From assembly GCF_019448115.1 (NCBI RefSeq), contig NZ_JAGFNY010000004.1, positions 22,448 to 86,447 of the forward strand: a stretch of DNA of 64,000 nucleotides, written 5' to 3'. Position numbers and translations under genes: made by a program. Of the stretch, positions 38,910-47,740 are shown one piece after another (the stretch's first letter is position 1; every line of letters starts with the position of its first letter). Under the pieces are notes generated by a model. The model was given only the letters and a program-made list of their open reading frames with translations. It did no database searches and was not told the DNA's origin. Source of the DNA: Succinivibrio faecicola. GTDB lineage: Bacteria; Pseudomonadota; Gammaproteobacteria; Enterobacterales; Succinivibrionaceae.

Positions 38910-39431
38910 ATGTCATTTGATAAAAAAGAAAGAATTATTTTAATAGGCCCTATGGGGGCTGGAAAGAGCAGTATTGGCAAGTCTCTTGCATTAGTGTCAG
39001 AAAAAGCTTTTTTGGATGTGGATGAGGAAATTGTCCGTTATGCAAAGATGAGTATTCCTGATATTTTTGCAACTAAAGGCGAAGAAGAATTCAGAAATAT
39101 TGAATCTGTAGTTCTTGAAAAATGTCTGAAATATGATGCTGTTATTGCAACCGGTGGTGGAATCATCGGAAGAGAACTAAACAGAAAACTTTTAAAGGAA
39201 AACGGTATTGTTGTATATCTGCTAGCTGATGTGGATACCCAGTATTTAAGAACCAGTCATGATAATAACAGACCGATGCTGAATGTTGATGATAGACGTC
39301 AGCGTCTTGCAGACATTTTCAGTAAAAGAGATCCTTTATACAAAGAGTGTGCTGATATAACCATTGATTCTGGAAAAATGGATATACATGACTGCGTAGA
39401 AACAATTATAGAAAAAATCAGGGAATCATAA
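38910..39431 (+). CDS. aroK: Shikimate kinase
   Basis: Phosphorylates shikimate at the 3-hydroxyl in aromatic amino acid synthesis. It has 173 residues with the Walker A motif GPMGAGKSSIGKSLA, the shikimate-binding DVDEEI, FRNIES and TGGGII motifs, and the lid arginine in NNRPML. CAAGG lies 9 bases before the ATG. It begins the aroK-aroB-damX-rpe-gph-trpS run; its last base is the first base of the aroB start codon. Confidence 0.95.
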   Translation: MSFDKKERIILIGPMGAGKSSIGKSLALVSEKAFLDVDEEIVRYAKMSIPDIFATKGEEEFRNIESVVLEKCLKYDAVIATGGGIIGRELNRKLLKENGIVVYLLADVDTQYLRTSHDNNRPMLNVDDRRQRLADIFSKRDPLYKECADITIDSGKMDIHDCVETIIEKIRES

Positions 39432-40519
39432 TGGAAACCATTACAGTAGGTTTAGATACAAGATCATATCCAATTTATATTGGAAATGAGATTAATTACG
39501 GTCCATTAGTGTCAAAGGCTTTACCAAAAATCAAAGATCTGATGGTTGTAACTAATGAGACTGTAGCTCCTTTATATTTACAAAGACTGCAAAAAGAGCT
39601 TGAAGCTGAAGGCTTTAACGTAAAAAGCTGCATCTTAAAAGACGGTGAATCATACAAAACTGTTGAATCATGGTGGCAGATCCTTACTGCTCTTATGGAA
39701 AATGCCTATGGTAGAGACAGTGCTATTATCGCTTTAGGTGGTGGTGTTGTAGGCGATATGGCAGGATTTGCAGCATCTGCCTATCAAAGAGGCATTCCAT
39801 TTGTTCAGATCCCAACAACTCTTCTTGCAATGGTTGATTCTTCTGTAGGTGGAAAAACAGCTATCAATCATCCTCTTGGCAAAAACATGATAGGTGCTTT
39901 CTATCAGCCTAAGGCTGTAATTGCATCTTTAGATTGTTTAAAAACCTTACCTGAAAAGGAATTAACTGCAGGTTTAGGTGAAGTTGTAAAGACAGCAATT
40001 ATTTATGATAGAGCATTTTATGATTTTCTGACACAGAATATACAAAAAGTATTTTCTGATGATTTAGATACTCTTCATACCATTGTTAAAAAGTGCTGTG
40101 AGGTGAAATCTTCAGTTGTATCAGAAGATGAAAAAGAACACGGCCTAAGAGCTATTTTAAATTATGGCCATACATTCGGTCATGCAATTGAAGCTCATCT
40201 TGGCTTTGGTACCTGGCTTCATGGAGAAGCTGTAGGTTTAGGTATGGTGATAGCATCTGCACTTTCACTAAAAAGAGGTCTTATCAGTAAAGACGATTTC
40301 GATTCAATGAAAGATCTTTGCAAAAAGGCAAAACTTCCTGTAAGCATACCTGAGTGCATGAGCGGTGACGATTTTATCAAACATATGCGTCATGATAAGA
40401 AGGTACGTCACGGTATTATAAGATATGTACTGCCAACTGCTATCGGCTCTGTTAAGATATTCTCAGATGTTGATGATGCTGAAGTAGTAGCTTTAGTAAA
40501 CTCTTTAAAGGCTGAATAA
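39431..40519 (+). CDS. aroB: 3-dehydroquinate synthase
   Basis: NAD- and Zn-dependent enzyme converting DAHP to 3-dehydroquinate, the second step of the shikimate pathway. The 362-residue product has the cofactor motif ALGGGVVGDMAGFAA, PTTLLAMVDSSVGGKTAIN, and the zinc-ligand segments GLGEVVKT, LNYGHTFGHAIE and WLHGEAVGLGM. It shares one base with both aroK and damX, so translation is coupled. Confidence 0.97.
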   Translation: METITVGLDTRSYPIYIGNEINYGPLVSKALPKIKDLMVVTNETVAPLYLQRLQKELEAEGFNVKSCILKDGESYKTVESWWQILTALMENAYGRDSAIIALGGGVVGDMAGFAASAYQRGIPFVQIPTTLLAMVDSSVGGKTAINHPLGKNMIGAFYQPKAVIASLDCLKTLPEKELTAGLGEVVKTAIIYDRAFYDFLTQNIQKVFSDDLDTLHTIVKKCCEVKSSVVSEDEKEHGLRAILNYGHTFGHAIEAHLGFGTWLHGEAVGLGMVIASALSLKRGLISKDDFDSMKDLCKKAKLPVSIPECMSGDDFIKHMRHDKKVRHGIIRYVLPTAIGSVKIFSDVDDAEVVALVNSLKAE

Positions 40520-42258
40520 TGGCATATTTAGGTTTTTCTGTTCCAAAATCTTTACTTGACTGTGCAGGCAAGGTTGGCACTCTGTTTTCTTATGGAGACA
40601 ATTTTGTTGTTCTTTCAGGTAATCAAGGTTCAGGAAGAACAACAGTCCTAGAGCATGTTATCAATTCTCTTGATAATCGCTTTACTACTGTTTTTATTCC
40701 ATGTTCGAGGGAAATGGAACTTGAAAAACTAAGAACACTGTTGTTACAGCAGCTGTGCTCACAAGATAAATGGGATGCATCTGAATCTATTGAAAACAGC
40801 ATAAAGAAAGCATCAGTACCTGTAAGAGAAAAAGTCCTGATCGTTATTGATGATATCGATCTTGTTGTAAGTTCTTTTGCAGATGAAATCTTTTCTTTGT
40901 ACAAGCGTTCATTAGGTACTAGAAGATTCTCTTTTCTTATTACGGCTCATCCTTTATGGCTTGAGACTAAAGGATACAAGAATACAGACAAGAATCTTTC
41001 TATTGAAGAGGTTGCTATTCCATACATCGGCGTTGAAGAAGCCTTAGAGCTTTGTAAAAAAAGATTTGAATTTTCACAATTAAATAATGTTTATGAAGCA
41101 ATATTACCTAAGCTTCCAAAAGCTATTCAAAGTTGTGATGGTAATATTGGAAAGATAATCAAACTAACGGAGAAACTTATGTCTGATCCAACTCAAGTAG
41201 AAAATGAGCAAAAAGAGTCTGTTGTAGAGAAAAAGGCTGCATCTGGTTCTAAAAAGAATCTGACTGCGATTTTTATTTCTCTTATCTGCCTTGCTATTGT
41301 AGTAGCCTGCCTTCTTCCTGTAATTTTAAGTTCAAAAGATGCTATAAATAAGAAAGCTGAACCTGTTAAGGTTGAAGATGTTCAGAGCAATTCAAATCAG
41401 ACATCAACTGTAGCTGACGATCCTTTAGCAGTGTCTGCAGGATCTGTATCTTCCATCAAGGCAGATGCTCAAAAGGGAGATGCAAAGACCGTTGTTGATG
41501 ATAACGGCGAGCTTCTTGATAAGATTGAAGGCGGAGTGGAAACTCAAGGCCTTGAGAAGACAACTAAAAATGAGGTTACCTTGCAGGGAGAAACTTTAGA
41601 CGCTATTGAGAATTCAAGTGGCGAAAAAGTTGACGATCCCAGGCAAGGATTGGGAGGATCTAAGGTAAATGCACAATCTGGCTATCTTACAAGAGCTGAT
41701 AATGCTCTTTACAAAGATCAGATTGAACATGAGGATGCTCTCATAAAAAAACAGCAACAAGAAGCATTAGCAGACAAGATGGCTTTAGAATCACTTAAGA
41801 AAAAGCAGTCAGAAAATGCTAAAAATGATAATAAGTTAGCTGATAATAATCAGGTAGCAAAAGAAGATAAAAAAGTGCAGCAATCAGCTTCAGACAAGAG
41901 CGTAGCTGTTAAAAAGACTGAAAAAGCCAAAAAGCAACAAACAAAGGTAAAAAAGGAAAAATCTGTTGCAGGAAGTGAGGATGAGCTTTTAAAAAAGAAT
42001 CCAAGACACTATACTTTGCAGATATTTGCAAGTTACAGCAAGGCACCATTACTTGATGTAGCTGATACTATTTCAGGCAAATACCATATTTATCAGACAA
42101 GACGAAATGGTAAACTATGGTATGTTCTGATTACCGGTGATTATTTAACTGCCAGGGAAGGCTTGAAGACTGTTTCTTCTTTACCAGAAAAAGTTAAGAA
42201 GGCAGGACCTTTCATAAAAACCTTTGGCAAAGTTCAACAAGAGATGAAGTTAAAGTGA
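40519..42258 (+). CDS. damX: DamX-like AAA-ATPase and SPOR-domain cell division protein
   Basis: Inner-membrane protein predicted to act at the division septum. The order of parts in 579 residues is: an N-terminal ATPase-like domain with Walker A GNQGSGRTT (34-42) and Walker B-like VLIVIDDID (near 110), a single transmembrane helix (about 247-270), a long low-complexity Lys/Asp/Gln linker, and a C-terminal SPOR domain (about 500-575) that binds denuded peptidoglycan. Its position after aroB supports the name. It overlaps rpe by four bases, leaving no room for dam. Confidence 0.9.
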   Translation: MAYLGFSVPKSLLDCAGKVGTLFSYGDNFVVLSGNQGSGRTTVLEHVINSLDNRFTTVFIPCSREMELEKLRTLLLQQLCSQDKWDASESIENSIKKASVPVREKVLIVIDDIDLVVSSFADEIFSLYKRSLGTRRFSFLITAHPLWLETKGYKNTDKNLSIEEVAIPYIGVEEALELCKKRFEFSQLNNVYEAILPKLPKAIQSCDGNIGKIIKLTEKLMSDPTQVENEQKESVVEKKAASGSKKNLTAIFISLICLAIVVACLLPVILSSKDAINKKAEPVKVEDVQSNSNQTSTVADDPLAVSAGSVSSIKADAQKGDAKTVVDDNGELLDKIEGGVETQGLEKTTKNEVTLQGETLDAIENSSGEKVDDPRQGLGGSKVNAQSGYLTRADNALYKDQIEHEDALIKKQQQEALADKMALESLKKKQSENAKNDNKLADNNQVAKEDKKVQQSASDKSVAVKKTEKAKKQQTKVKKEKSVAGSEDELLKKNPRHYTLQIFASYSKAPLLDVADTISGKYHIYQTRRNGKLWYVLITGDYLTAREGLKTVSSLPEKVKKAGPFIKTFGKVQQEMKLK

Positions 42259-42929
42259 AAGATAAGCGCTTTTTAATTGCAGGATCAATTTTATCTGCAG
42301 ATCTATTAAATTTACAAAGAGATGTTGAAGAGGCTCTGAATGTTGGTGTTGATGTTATCCATTTTGATGTAATGGATTATCATTTTGTACCAAATATGAC
42401 CTTCGGCCCTGCATTTTTAAAAGCAATGCATCATAAATTCCCAAATGCGGTTTTTGATGTTCATTTAATGATTGATCCTGTAACTCCAGAAATCGTTGAT
42501 GATTATATAGATGCAGGTGCAAGCTGGATTTCATTCCATCCTGAGGCATGTATTCATACCCACCGTATGCTTACATATATCAGATCAAAGAATGTTAAGG
42601 CTGGTATTGCCTTAAATCCATCTACTGCTCCAGAACTTCTTGAGTATCTATTAGATGATCTTGATTTTGTTCTTGTTATGACTGTAAATCCAGGCTTTGG
42701 CGGACAGAAGACAATACCTTCAACCTTAAATAAGGTTGCTAAGATTAAAGCTCAGATTCAGAAAGCTAATAAGGATATCTTTATTGAAGTTGATGGAGGC
42801 GTAAAAGACAGCAACATCAAGGAAATTGAATCTTATGGAGCTGAAGTTTTTGTTGTAGGCTCTGCTTTCTTCGGAGCTGATGACAAGAAAGTTGCAATTG
42901 ACAATCTGCACAGTGCATTAAATGCCTAA
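42255..42929 (+). CDS. rpe: Ribulose-phosphate 3-epimerase
   Basis: TIM-barrel enzyme interconverting ribulose 5-phosphate and xylulose 5-phosphate in the pentose phosphate pathway. It has 224 residues with ILSADLLNL, HFDVMDYHFVPNMTFGP, DVHLMI, MTVNPGFGGQ and IEVDGGV, all family signatures. It starts with GTG inside the damX stop (GTGA). It is directly followed by gph, with an 8-base overlap. Confidence 0.97.
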   Translation: MKDKRFLIAGSILSADLLNLQRDVEEALNVGVDVIHFDVMDYHFVPNMTFGPAFLKAMHHKFPNAVFDVHLMIDPVTPEIVDDYIDAGASWISFHPEACIHTHRMLTYIRSKNVKAGIALNPSTAPELLEYLLDDLDFVLVMTVNPGFGGQKTIPSTLNKVAKIKAQIQKANKDIFIEVDGGVKDSNIKEIESYGAEVFVVGSAFFGADDKKVAIDNLHSALNA

Positions 42930-43614
42930 TTCATTCAAATTAGAGGCACTACTGTTTGATCTTGACGGTACTCTTGCAGATACAGTAGTGCAGCTTGCAA
43001 AAGCCTCAAAGCAAGCTGTTGAGGCAATTGGTCTGAATCCTCCTTTACTTGAACAGGTCAAGGACTACGTTGGCAACGGAGTCAATATGTTACTTGCGCG
43101 TTGCATAAAGGGTAGCTTTGATGCAAAAGTAGAGGATATTGATACAACACTTTTCAAAAGAGCCCGAGAAGTGTTCAATGAAAAATATACAAAGGGCCTT
43201 AGTGAGAATTATCGCCTTTATGATGGTGTAACAAATGGGTTAGAACTCTTTAAAAGCAAGAATTTAAAACTTGCTGTTGTTACAAATAAACCACATATGT
43301 TTGCAATTCCATTGCTAAAACATATGGGAATTTACGATAAGTTTGATTTTATTCTAGCAGGCGAAGTTTTAAGTAAAAGAAAACCTGATCCTTATCCTCT
43401 TGAATATACATTAGAAAAACTGAATATCAAAAAAGAGAATGCCTTAATGATAGGTGATTCAAACAATGATATTCTTGCAGGACAAAGAGCAGGAGTTAAA
43501 ACAGCTTTTTTATCATACGGCTATAATCGCCTTGATGAAAAAGAGCTGCATTTTGATTATCGTTTTGATAACTTTAACGATTTGACAGATTTTATAATTA
43601 AACAAATAGGTTAA
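42922..43614 (+). CDS. gph: Phosphoglycolate phosphatase (HAD family)
   Basis: Removes phosphate from 2-phosphoglycolate, a product of DNA 3'-end repair. The 230-residue protein carries HAD motif I FDLDGTLADT (nucleophile Asp13, general acid Asp15), motif II VVTNK, and motifs III/IV in KRKPDPYPL and MIGDSNNDILAGQRAG. The aroB-damX-rpe-gph-trpS context favours Gph over other HAD phosphatases. Confidence 0.93.
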   Translation: MPNSFKLEALLFDLDGTLADTVVQLAKASKQAVEAIGLNPPLLEQVKDYVGNGVNMLLARCIKGSFDAKVEDIDTTLFKRAREVFNEKYTKGLSENYRLYDGVTNGLELFKSKNLKLAVVTNKPHMFAIPLLKHMGIYDKFDFILAGEVLSKRKPDPYPLEYTLEKLNIKKENALMIGDSNNDILAGQRAGVKTAFLSYGYNRLDEKELHFDYRFDNFNDLTDFIIKQIG

Positions 43615-43617
43615 AAA

Positions 43618-44619
43618 ATGTCTAAGGAAATTATTTTTTCTGGAATCCAGCCATCAGGAGAACTATCAGTAGGTAATTACATCGGTTCTTTAAGAAACTG
43701 GGTTCAGTTGCAGGATGATTACGAATGTATCTACTGCGTTGTTAATGAGCATGCCATTACTGTAAGACAGGATCCAAAGGAGCTGCTCGATCGTTCATTA
43801 AACACTCTTGCTTTATTTATTGCAGCTGGTGTTGATCCTAACAAGAGCACAATTTTTTTACAGTCACATGTTCCTGCTCATTGCCAGTTATCATGGGTAC
43901 TTAACTGTTATACTCAGGTAGGTGAGCTTAACCGTATGACTCAGTATAAGGATAAATCAAAGCGCTATGCTGATAATGTTACAGCAGGTTTATTTGACTA
44001 TCCTGTACTAATGGCTGCAGATATTCTTTTATATCAGGCAGATCTAGTTCCTGTAGGTGATGATCAGAAACAGCACATTGAGATCACTCGCGACATCGCA
44101 ACCCGCTTCAATAATATTTACGGTCAGACCTTCACTCTTCCAAAAGGTTATTTCCCAAAAGCAGGTGCTCGTGTTATGTCTTTACAGGAGCCTTTAAAGA
44201 AGATGTCAAAATCTGATGACAACCAGAATAATGTAATCAGAATTCTAGAAGATCCAAAGTCAATCTTAAAGAAGATGAAAAAAGCAGTTACTGATAGTGA
44301 CAATCCACCTGTAATTGCATATGACTGGGAGAACAAGCCTGGTGTTTCAAATCTTCTTGAGATTTTATCAGCATCAACAGGAACACCTGTTGAAGATCTC
44401 GTTGAAAAATACAAAGGTCAGATGTATGGCACATTCAAGTGTGAGGTTGGTGAAGCTGTTGTTGCTATGCTTGAGCCTGTTCAGCAGCGTTACAAGGAAA
44501 TCAGACAGGATGTTTCATATCTGAACGAAGTTTTAAAGGATGGTGCAAAGAAAGCATCTGAAAGAGCTGAAAAGACTTTAGAGGACGTATATAAGAAGAT
44601 TGGTTTCTACTTATATTAG
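43618..44619 (+). CDS. trpS: Tryptophanyl-tRNA synthetase
   Basis: Class I aminoacyl-tRNA synthetase charging tRNA-Trp, 333 residues. The ATP-binding signature is [15 protein letters not shown] near the start (HIGH-equivalent), and KKMSKS is the second class I motif. [17 protein letters not shown] is also conserved. AGG lies 7 bases before the ATG. It ends the aroK run and is followed by a strong hairpin. Confidence 0.98.
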   Translation: MSKEIIFSGIQPSGELSVGNYIGSLRNWVQLQDDYECIYCVVNEHAITVRQDPKELLDRSLNTLALFIAAGVDPNKSTIFLQSHVPAHCQLSWVLNCYTQVGELNRMTQYKDKSKRYADNVTAGLFDYPVLMAADILLYQADLVPVGDDQKQHIEITRDIATRFNNIYGQTFTLPKGYFPKAGARVMSLQEPLKKMSKSDDNQNNVIRILEDPKSILKKMKKAVTDSDNPPVIAYDWENKPGVSNLLEILSASTGTPVEDLVEKYKGQMYGTFKCEVGEAVVAMLEPVQQRYKEIRQDVSYLNEVLKDGAKKASERAEKTLEDVYKKIGFYLY

Positions 44620-44627
44620 TTAATAAA

Positions 44628-44656
44628 AAATCTGCTGTAGATCCTACAGCAGATTT
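44628..44656. terminator. Bidirectional terminator between trpS and pyrC-like gene
   Basis: Perfect 13-bp stem AAATCTGCTGTAG (44628-44640) and CTACAGCAGATTT (44644-44656) with a 3-base ATC loop between convergent genes. It is flanked by a short A-run on the left, giving Ts on the minus strand, and by TTTATATGTT on the right. Confidence 0.8.
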
Positions 44657-44679
44657 ATATGTTCTAGATAACAGTAATC

Positions 44680-46020
44680 CTATCTGTCAAATTCAAGGGC
44701 CATTCCTTTAGCATCAGAAACTATCTTTGAATCTTTAACTACAAGTTCTCCATTTACAATAGTATGAACAATCTTTGATGAGAATGTTTCACCTGTAAAA
44801 GGTGACCATTTGCATTTTGATGCAATATCATCTTCACAAACAGTATTTCTCTCTGACAGATTTACAATTGCAAGATCTGCAAAATAACCTTCTTTAATTG
44901 CACCTCTATCCTTGATGTGGAATCGTTTTGCAACATTAGTAGAGGTAACTTTTGCAATTGTCTCTAATGTGATCTCATGCTGTTTGTACAGTTCTAAAAG
45001 ACTCTGTAGCGAGAACTGAACTGAAGGAAGACCTGAAGCACATTTAAAGTATGTCCCTTCTTTTGCTGCTTTTTCATGTGGAGCATGATCGGTTGCAACA
45101 GTTGTGATAATTCCTTTTTCAAGACCATTTACAAGAGCGCGTCTGTCTATCTCATATTTAACTGAAGGATTGCACTTAAGATAAGCACCTTTTCTTTGAT
45201 AATCAAAATCAGAGAAGCAAAGGTGAGGAATGCAGGCTTCAGCAGAGATCTGTCTTGTAACAACATCTCCATACATATATTCGGCAAGCATATTGACTTC
45301 ATCTTTAGTGGACAGATGCATAATATGAATTCTAGCTCCTGTCTTTTTAGCAATTTCTATTGCAAGTGCACTTGATTTAATGCAGCAGTCTCTGTTTCTG
45401 ATAACAGGATGCATAGAGAATGGCACATTTTCACCATAAGTTGCTTTTGCAATTTTCTCATTATCAAGAATTGTTTTCGTGTCCTCACAGTGAAGACAGA
45501 TAATTGTTTTTGCCTTTTCGAAAATAGTTGTAAGTTTCTTTTCATCTTCAACTAGCAGACTTCCTGTTGATGAGCCCATAAACACCTTGATACCAGCAAT
45601 TTCTCTTACAGGCGCATTTGCAATTTCATCAATATTCTTATCATCAGCTCCAAGATAGAAACCATAGTTTGCAAGGGAGTCCTTTGCTGCAATAGCTTTC
45701 TTTTCATTAATCATCTTCATGGTTGTGCATGAGGGTGAGTTGTTAGGCATATCAAGATAGGATGTGACACCACCAAGTACACATGCTCGGCTTTCAGACT
45801 CAATGGTTGCCTTATGTTCCATACCTGGCTGTCTGAAGTGAACATGCTCATCTATAAGGCCTGGAAAAACAATATACTCATGACAGTCTAAAATTTGTGC
45901 ATCATTATCAATGATGTTTCTATCAATTTTAGCTATTCTTTTTTCTTCAATTAGAAGATCATTTCGTATAATACGCTCTGGGGTAATAAGCAGAGCATTC
46001 TTTAAAAGTATTCTGTTCAT
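44680..46020 (-). CDS. pyrC: Dihydroorotase, long (type I-like) form
   Basis: Zinc amidohydrolase that cyclises carbamoyl-aspartate to dihydroorotate in pyrimidine synthesis. The 446-residue protein has FPGLIDEHVHFRQPGMEHKA (metal-binding HxH), GIKVFMGSSTGSLL with the presumptive carbamylated Lys, HCED, HIMHLST and TDHAPH. This is the long type I class, not the ~345-residue PyrC of E. coli. The wording IKVFMGSSTG...HCEDT recalls Bacteroidetes enzymes. GGAG precedes the ATG. It is divergent from nudF, with 46 bases between starts. A hydantoinase-type activity is less likely because orotate-pathway motifs are intact. Confidence 0.88.
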   Translation of the reverse strand: MNRILLKNALLITPERIIRNDLLIEEKRIAKIDRNIIDNDAQILDCHEYIVFPGLIDEHVHFRQPGMEHKATIESESRACVLGGVTSYLDMPNNSPSCTTMKMINEKKAIAAKDSLANYGFYLGADDKNIDEIANAPVREIAGIKVFMGSSTGSLLVEDEKKLTTIFEKAKTIICLHCEDTKTILDNEKIAKATYGENVPFSMHPVIRNRDCCIKSSALAIEIAKKTGARIHIMHLSTKDEVNMLAEYMYGDVVTRQISAEACIPHLCFSDFDYQRKGAYLKCNPSVKYEIDRRALVNGLEKGIITTVATDHAPHEKAAKEGTYFKCASGLPSVQFSLQSLLELYKQHEITLETIAKVTSTNVAKRFHIKDRGAIKEGYFADLAIVNLSERNTVCEDDIASKCKWSPFTGETFSSKIVHTIVNGELVVKDSKIVSDAKGMALEFDR

Positions 46021-46066
46021 AATTGCTCCATGTTTTCACTGTATTGTATCGGATCTGAAATATATT

Positions 46067-46711
46067 ATGGCAAATAATACTGATAATTTATTTAAACACC
46101 GTTTCAACAAGAAAAATGTTATGGTTCATAAAAAAGAGCGCTTATTCAAACAGTATTTTGCAATAGACGCTTATGATGTTTCATATAGCAGATTTGATGG
46201 AACTGAGTCTAAAGTTTTCAGACGCGAAGTGTTTGAAAGAGATGCAGATGCAGTCGCTGTTCTTGCATATGATGTGAAAACAGATGAGATTGCTCTTATT
46301 GAACAGTTCAGAATCGGTGCATTAAATGATTCTGACTCTCCTTGGTTAATAGAGATAGTAGCAGGAATGATTGATGGTAATGAAAGACCAGAGATTTCCG
46401 CAATCAGAGAGTTAAAAGAGGAAATTGGTGTCAGTATATCAGAAGATAAGCTTCTAAGAATCTGCGAAGAGTACGCAACTCCAGGCGGAGCTTCTGAAAA
46501 GACAACTGTATTTATAGCAAATACCGATCTGTCAGGACTTGGAAATCATGGTGGTCTTGATGTAGAAGGTGAGGATATTCGCGTATTTAAAGCACCATTA
46601 ACAGAAGCATACAAGCAGATTGGTCTTGGCAGAATCAAAAATGCAGTAACAATTCTTGCAATACAGTATCTTCTGATTGAAAAAGAAAAAGTGAAACAAA
46701 TTTTCAGATAA
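46067..46711 (+). CDS. nudF: ADP-ribose pyrophosphatase (Nudix)
   Basis: Hydrolyses ADP-ribose to AMP and ribose 5-phosphate. The 214-residue protein matches NudF along its length (FRREVFERDADAVAVLAYD, IEQFRIGA, PWLIEIVAGMID) and has a complete Nudix box GxxxxxExxxxxxxRELxEExG from GMIDG to REEIGV-like RELKEEIGV. The reading frame is open further upstream into pyrC, but the family N-terminus begins at the ATG at 46067. There is no Shine-Dalgarno, so the mRNA may be nearly leaderless. In E. coli tolC is next to nudF; here tolC is 15 kb away. Confidence 0.93.
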   Translation: MANNTDNLFKHRFNKKNVMVHKKERLFKQYFAIDAYDVSYSRFDGTESKVFRREVFERDADAVAVLAYDVKTDEIALIEQFRIGALNDSDSPWLIEIVAGMIDGNERPEISAIRELKEEIGVSISEDKLLRICEEYATPGGASEKTTVFIANTDLSGLGNHGGLDVEGEDIRVFKAPLTEAYKQIGLGRIKNAVTILAIQYLLIEKEKVKQIFR

Positions 46712-46833
46712 ACGTAATATATATCACAAAATAATAAACAAATTTAGATTCTAAATGAAAAGAAAATGTTTACATATTGATTTTATTGATTTTTACTACT
46801 ATTCTTTGCGCAAAATTCTGAAGGTGGTTTTTT

Positions 46834-46881
46834 ATGAAAAATGCAACAAAGTGCATTTTTTTTTGTAATAAATTACCATAA
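46834..46881 (+). CDS. Possible 15-residue leader peptide overlapping a terminator hairpin
   Basis: ATG preceded by AAGGTGG at good distance opens a 15-codon frame (MKNATKCIFFCNKLP) that spans a terminator hairpin, 34 bases before cpdA. It is too short to trust on its own; it is recorded because a ribosome site, tiny frame and hairpin coincide. Confidence 0.2.
   Translation: MKNATKCIFFCNKLP
46837..46864 (+). terminator. Rho-independent terminator upstream of cpdA
   Basis: AAAAATGCA (46837-46845) pairs with TGCATTTTT (46852-46860) around ACAAAG, and the T-run continues to 46864. It lies 126 bases after the nudF stop and 52 before cpdA, so it may end the nudF transcript late or end a short separate RNA. 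Confidence 0.6.
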
Positions 46882-46915
46882 AATTTTATACTGTGTGTGT
46901 TAACTAGGCTTTGAT

Positions 46916-47740
46916 ATGGCTCCAAGATATTTAACTCCTTCGGCTAATGATGGATCTGTAAAAGTTTTACAACTTACAGACTGTCATCTTTTTGCTGATA
47001 AAAACAAGGATCTTCTTGGTGTAAACACATATAAAAGTTTTGATGCTGTTTTAAACGCAATTAAAGCACAGAATTTCGATTACGATTTCATTGCCTTCAC
47101 AGGTGACATCAGCCAGGATTATTCTGTTACCTCTTACGAGCATTTTGCAAAGCTCATCAGTTTTCTTGGAAAACCAGTTTTTTTCCTTCCTGGTAACCAT
47201 GATGATGGTCCTTTAATGTACAGAATTTTTGAAGATCTTGGTGTTAACATTGCTAAAAATGTAATTACTCCAAGCTGGCAGTTTGTATTCTTGAATTCTG
47301 AAGTTTATGCTGTTCCTCATGGTTGGATAGAAAGAAAGCAGTTGGATTATGCTGCATTCTGTCAAAAGCGCAATCCAGAACAGCATATGGCACTTCTTGT
47401 TCATCATATGCCAATGCTTGTAAATTCAGCATGGCTTGATACACAGACAATGCATAATTCTGATGAGTTTAATACATATATCAGAAGACTACATAGGGTT
47501 AAGGCTGTTATAACTGGTCATATTCATCAGGAATTTGATGAAACGGTTAGAGATATTAGGTATATTGCAACTCCATCAACTTCTATTCAGTTCATGCCAA
47601 AATCAAATGATTTTGCTCTTGATAATCTTGCTCCTGGCTGGAGATACCTCACATTCAGACCAGATGGTTCTATACAAACTACCGTATATCGCTTAGAAAA
47701 CAATATTTTTATTCCAAACGACAATGTTGATGGCTACTAA
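46916..47740 (+). CDS. cpdA: 3',5'-cyclic-AMP phosphodiesterase
   Basis: Calcineurin-like metallophosphoesterase that degrades cyclic AMP and so tunes CRP-dependent catabolite control. The 274-residue product has LQLTDCHLFADKNKDLLGVNT at its start, FTGDISQD, LPGNHDD, HHMPM and GHIHQEFD, the metal ligands of the fold, and it closes in the CpdA-typical APGWR...DGY. The next gene, yqiA, starts with the very next base after the stop. Confidence 0.95.
   Translation: MAPRYLTPSANDGSVKVLQLTDCHLFADKNKDLLGVNTYKSFDAVLNAIKAQNFDYDFIAFTGDISQDYSVTSYEHFAKLISFLGKPVFFLPGNHDDGPLMYRIFEDLGVNIAKNVITPSWQFVFLNSEVYAVPHGWIERKQLDYAAFCQKRNPEQHMALLVHHMPMLVNSAWLDTQTMHNSDEFNTYIRRLHRVKAVITGHIHQEFDETVRDIRYIATPSTSIQFMPKSNDFALDNLAPGWRYLTFRPDGSIQTTVYRLENNIFIPNDNVDGY

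Noticed and set aside
44680..46020. Hydantoinase or allantoinase
   Set aside because: GIKVFMGSSTG, HCED and TDHAPH fit dihydroorotase, and no purine or hydantoin catabolic genes are near.
45911..46066. Extended N-terminus of nudF into pyrC
   Set aside because: The extra 52 residues are antisense to pyrC, and NudF homology begins only after the ATG at 46067.
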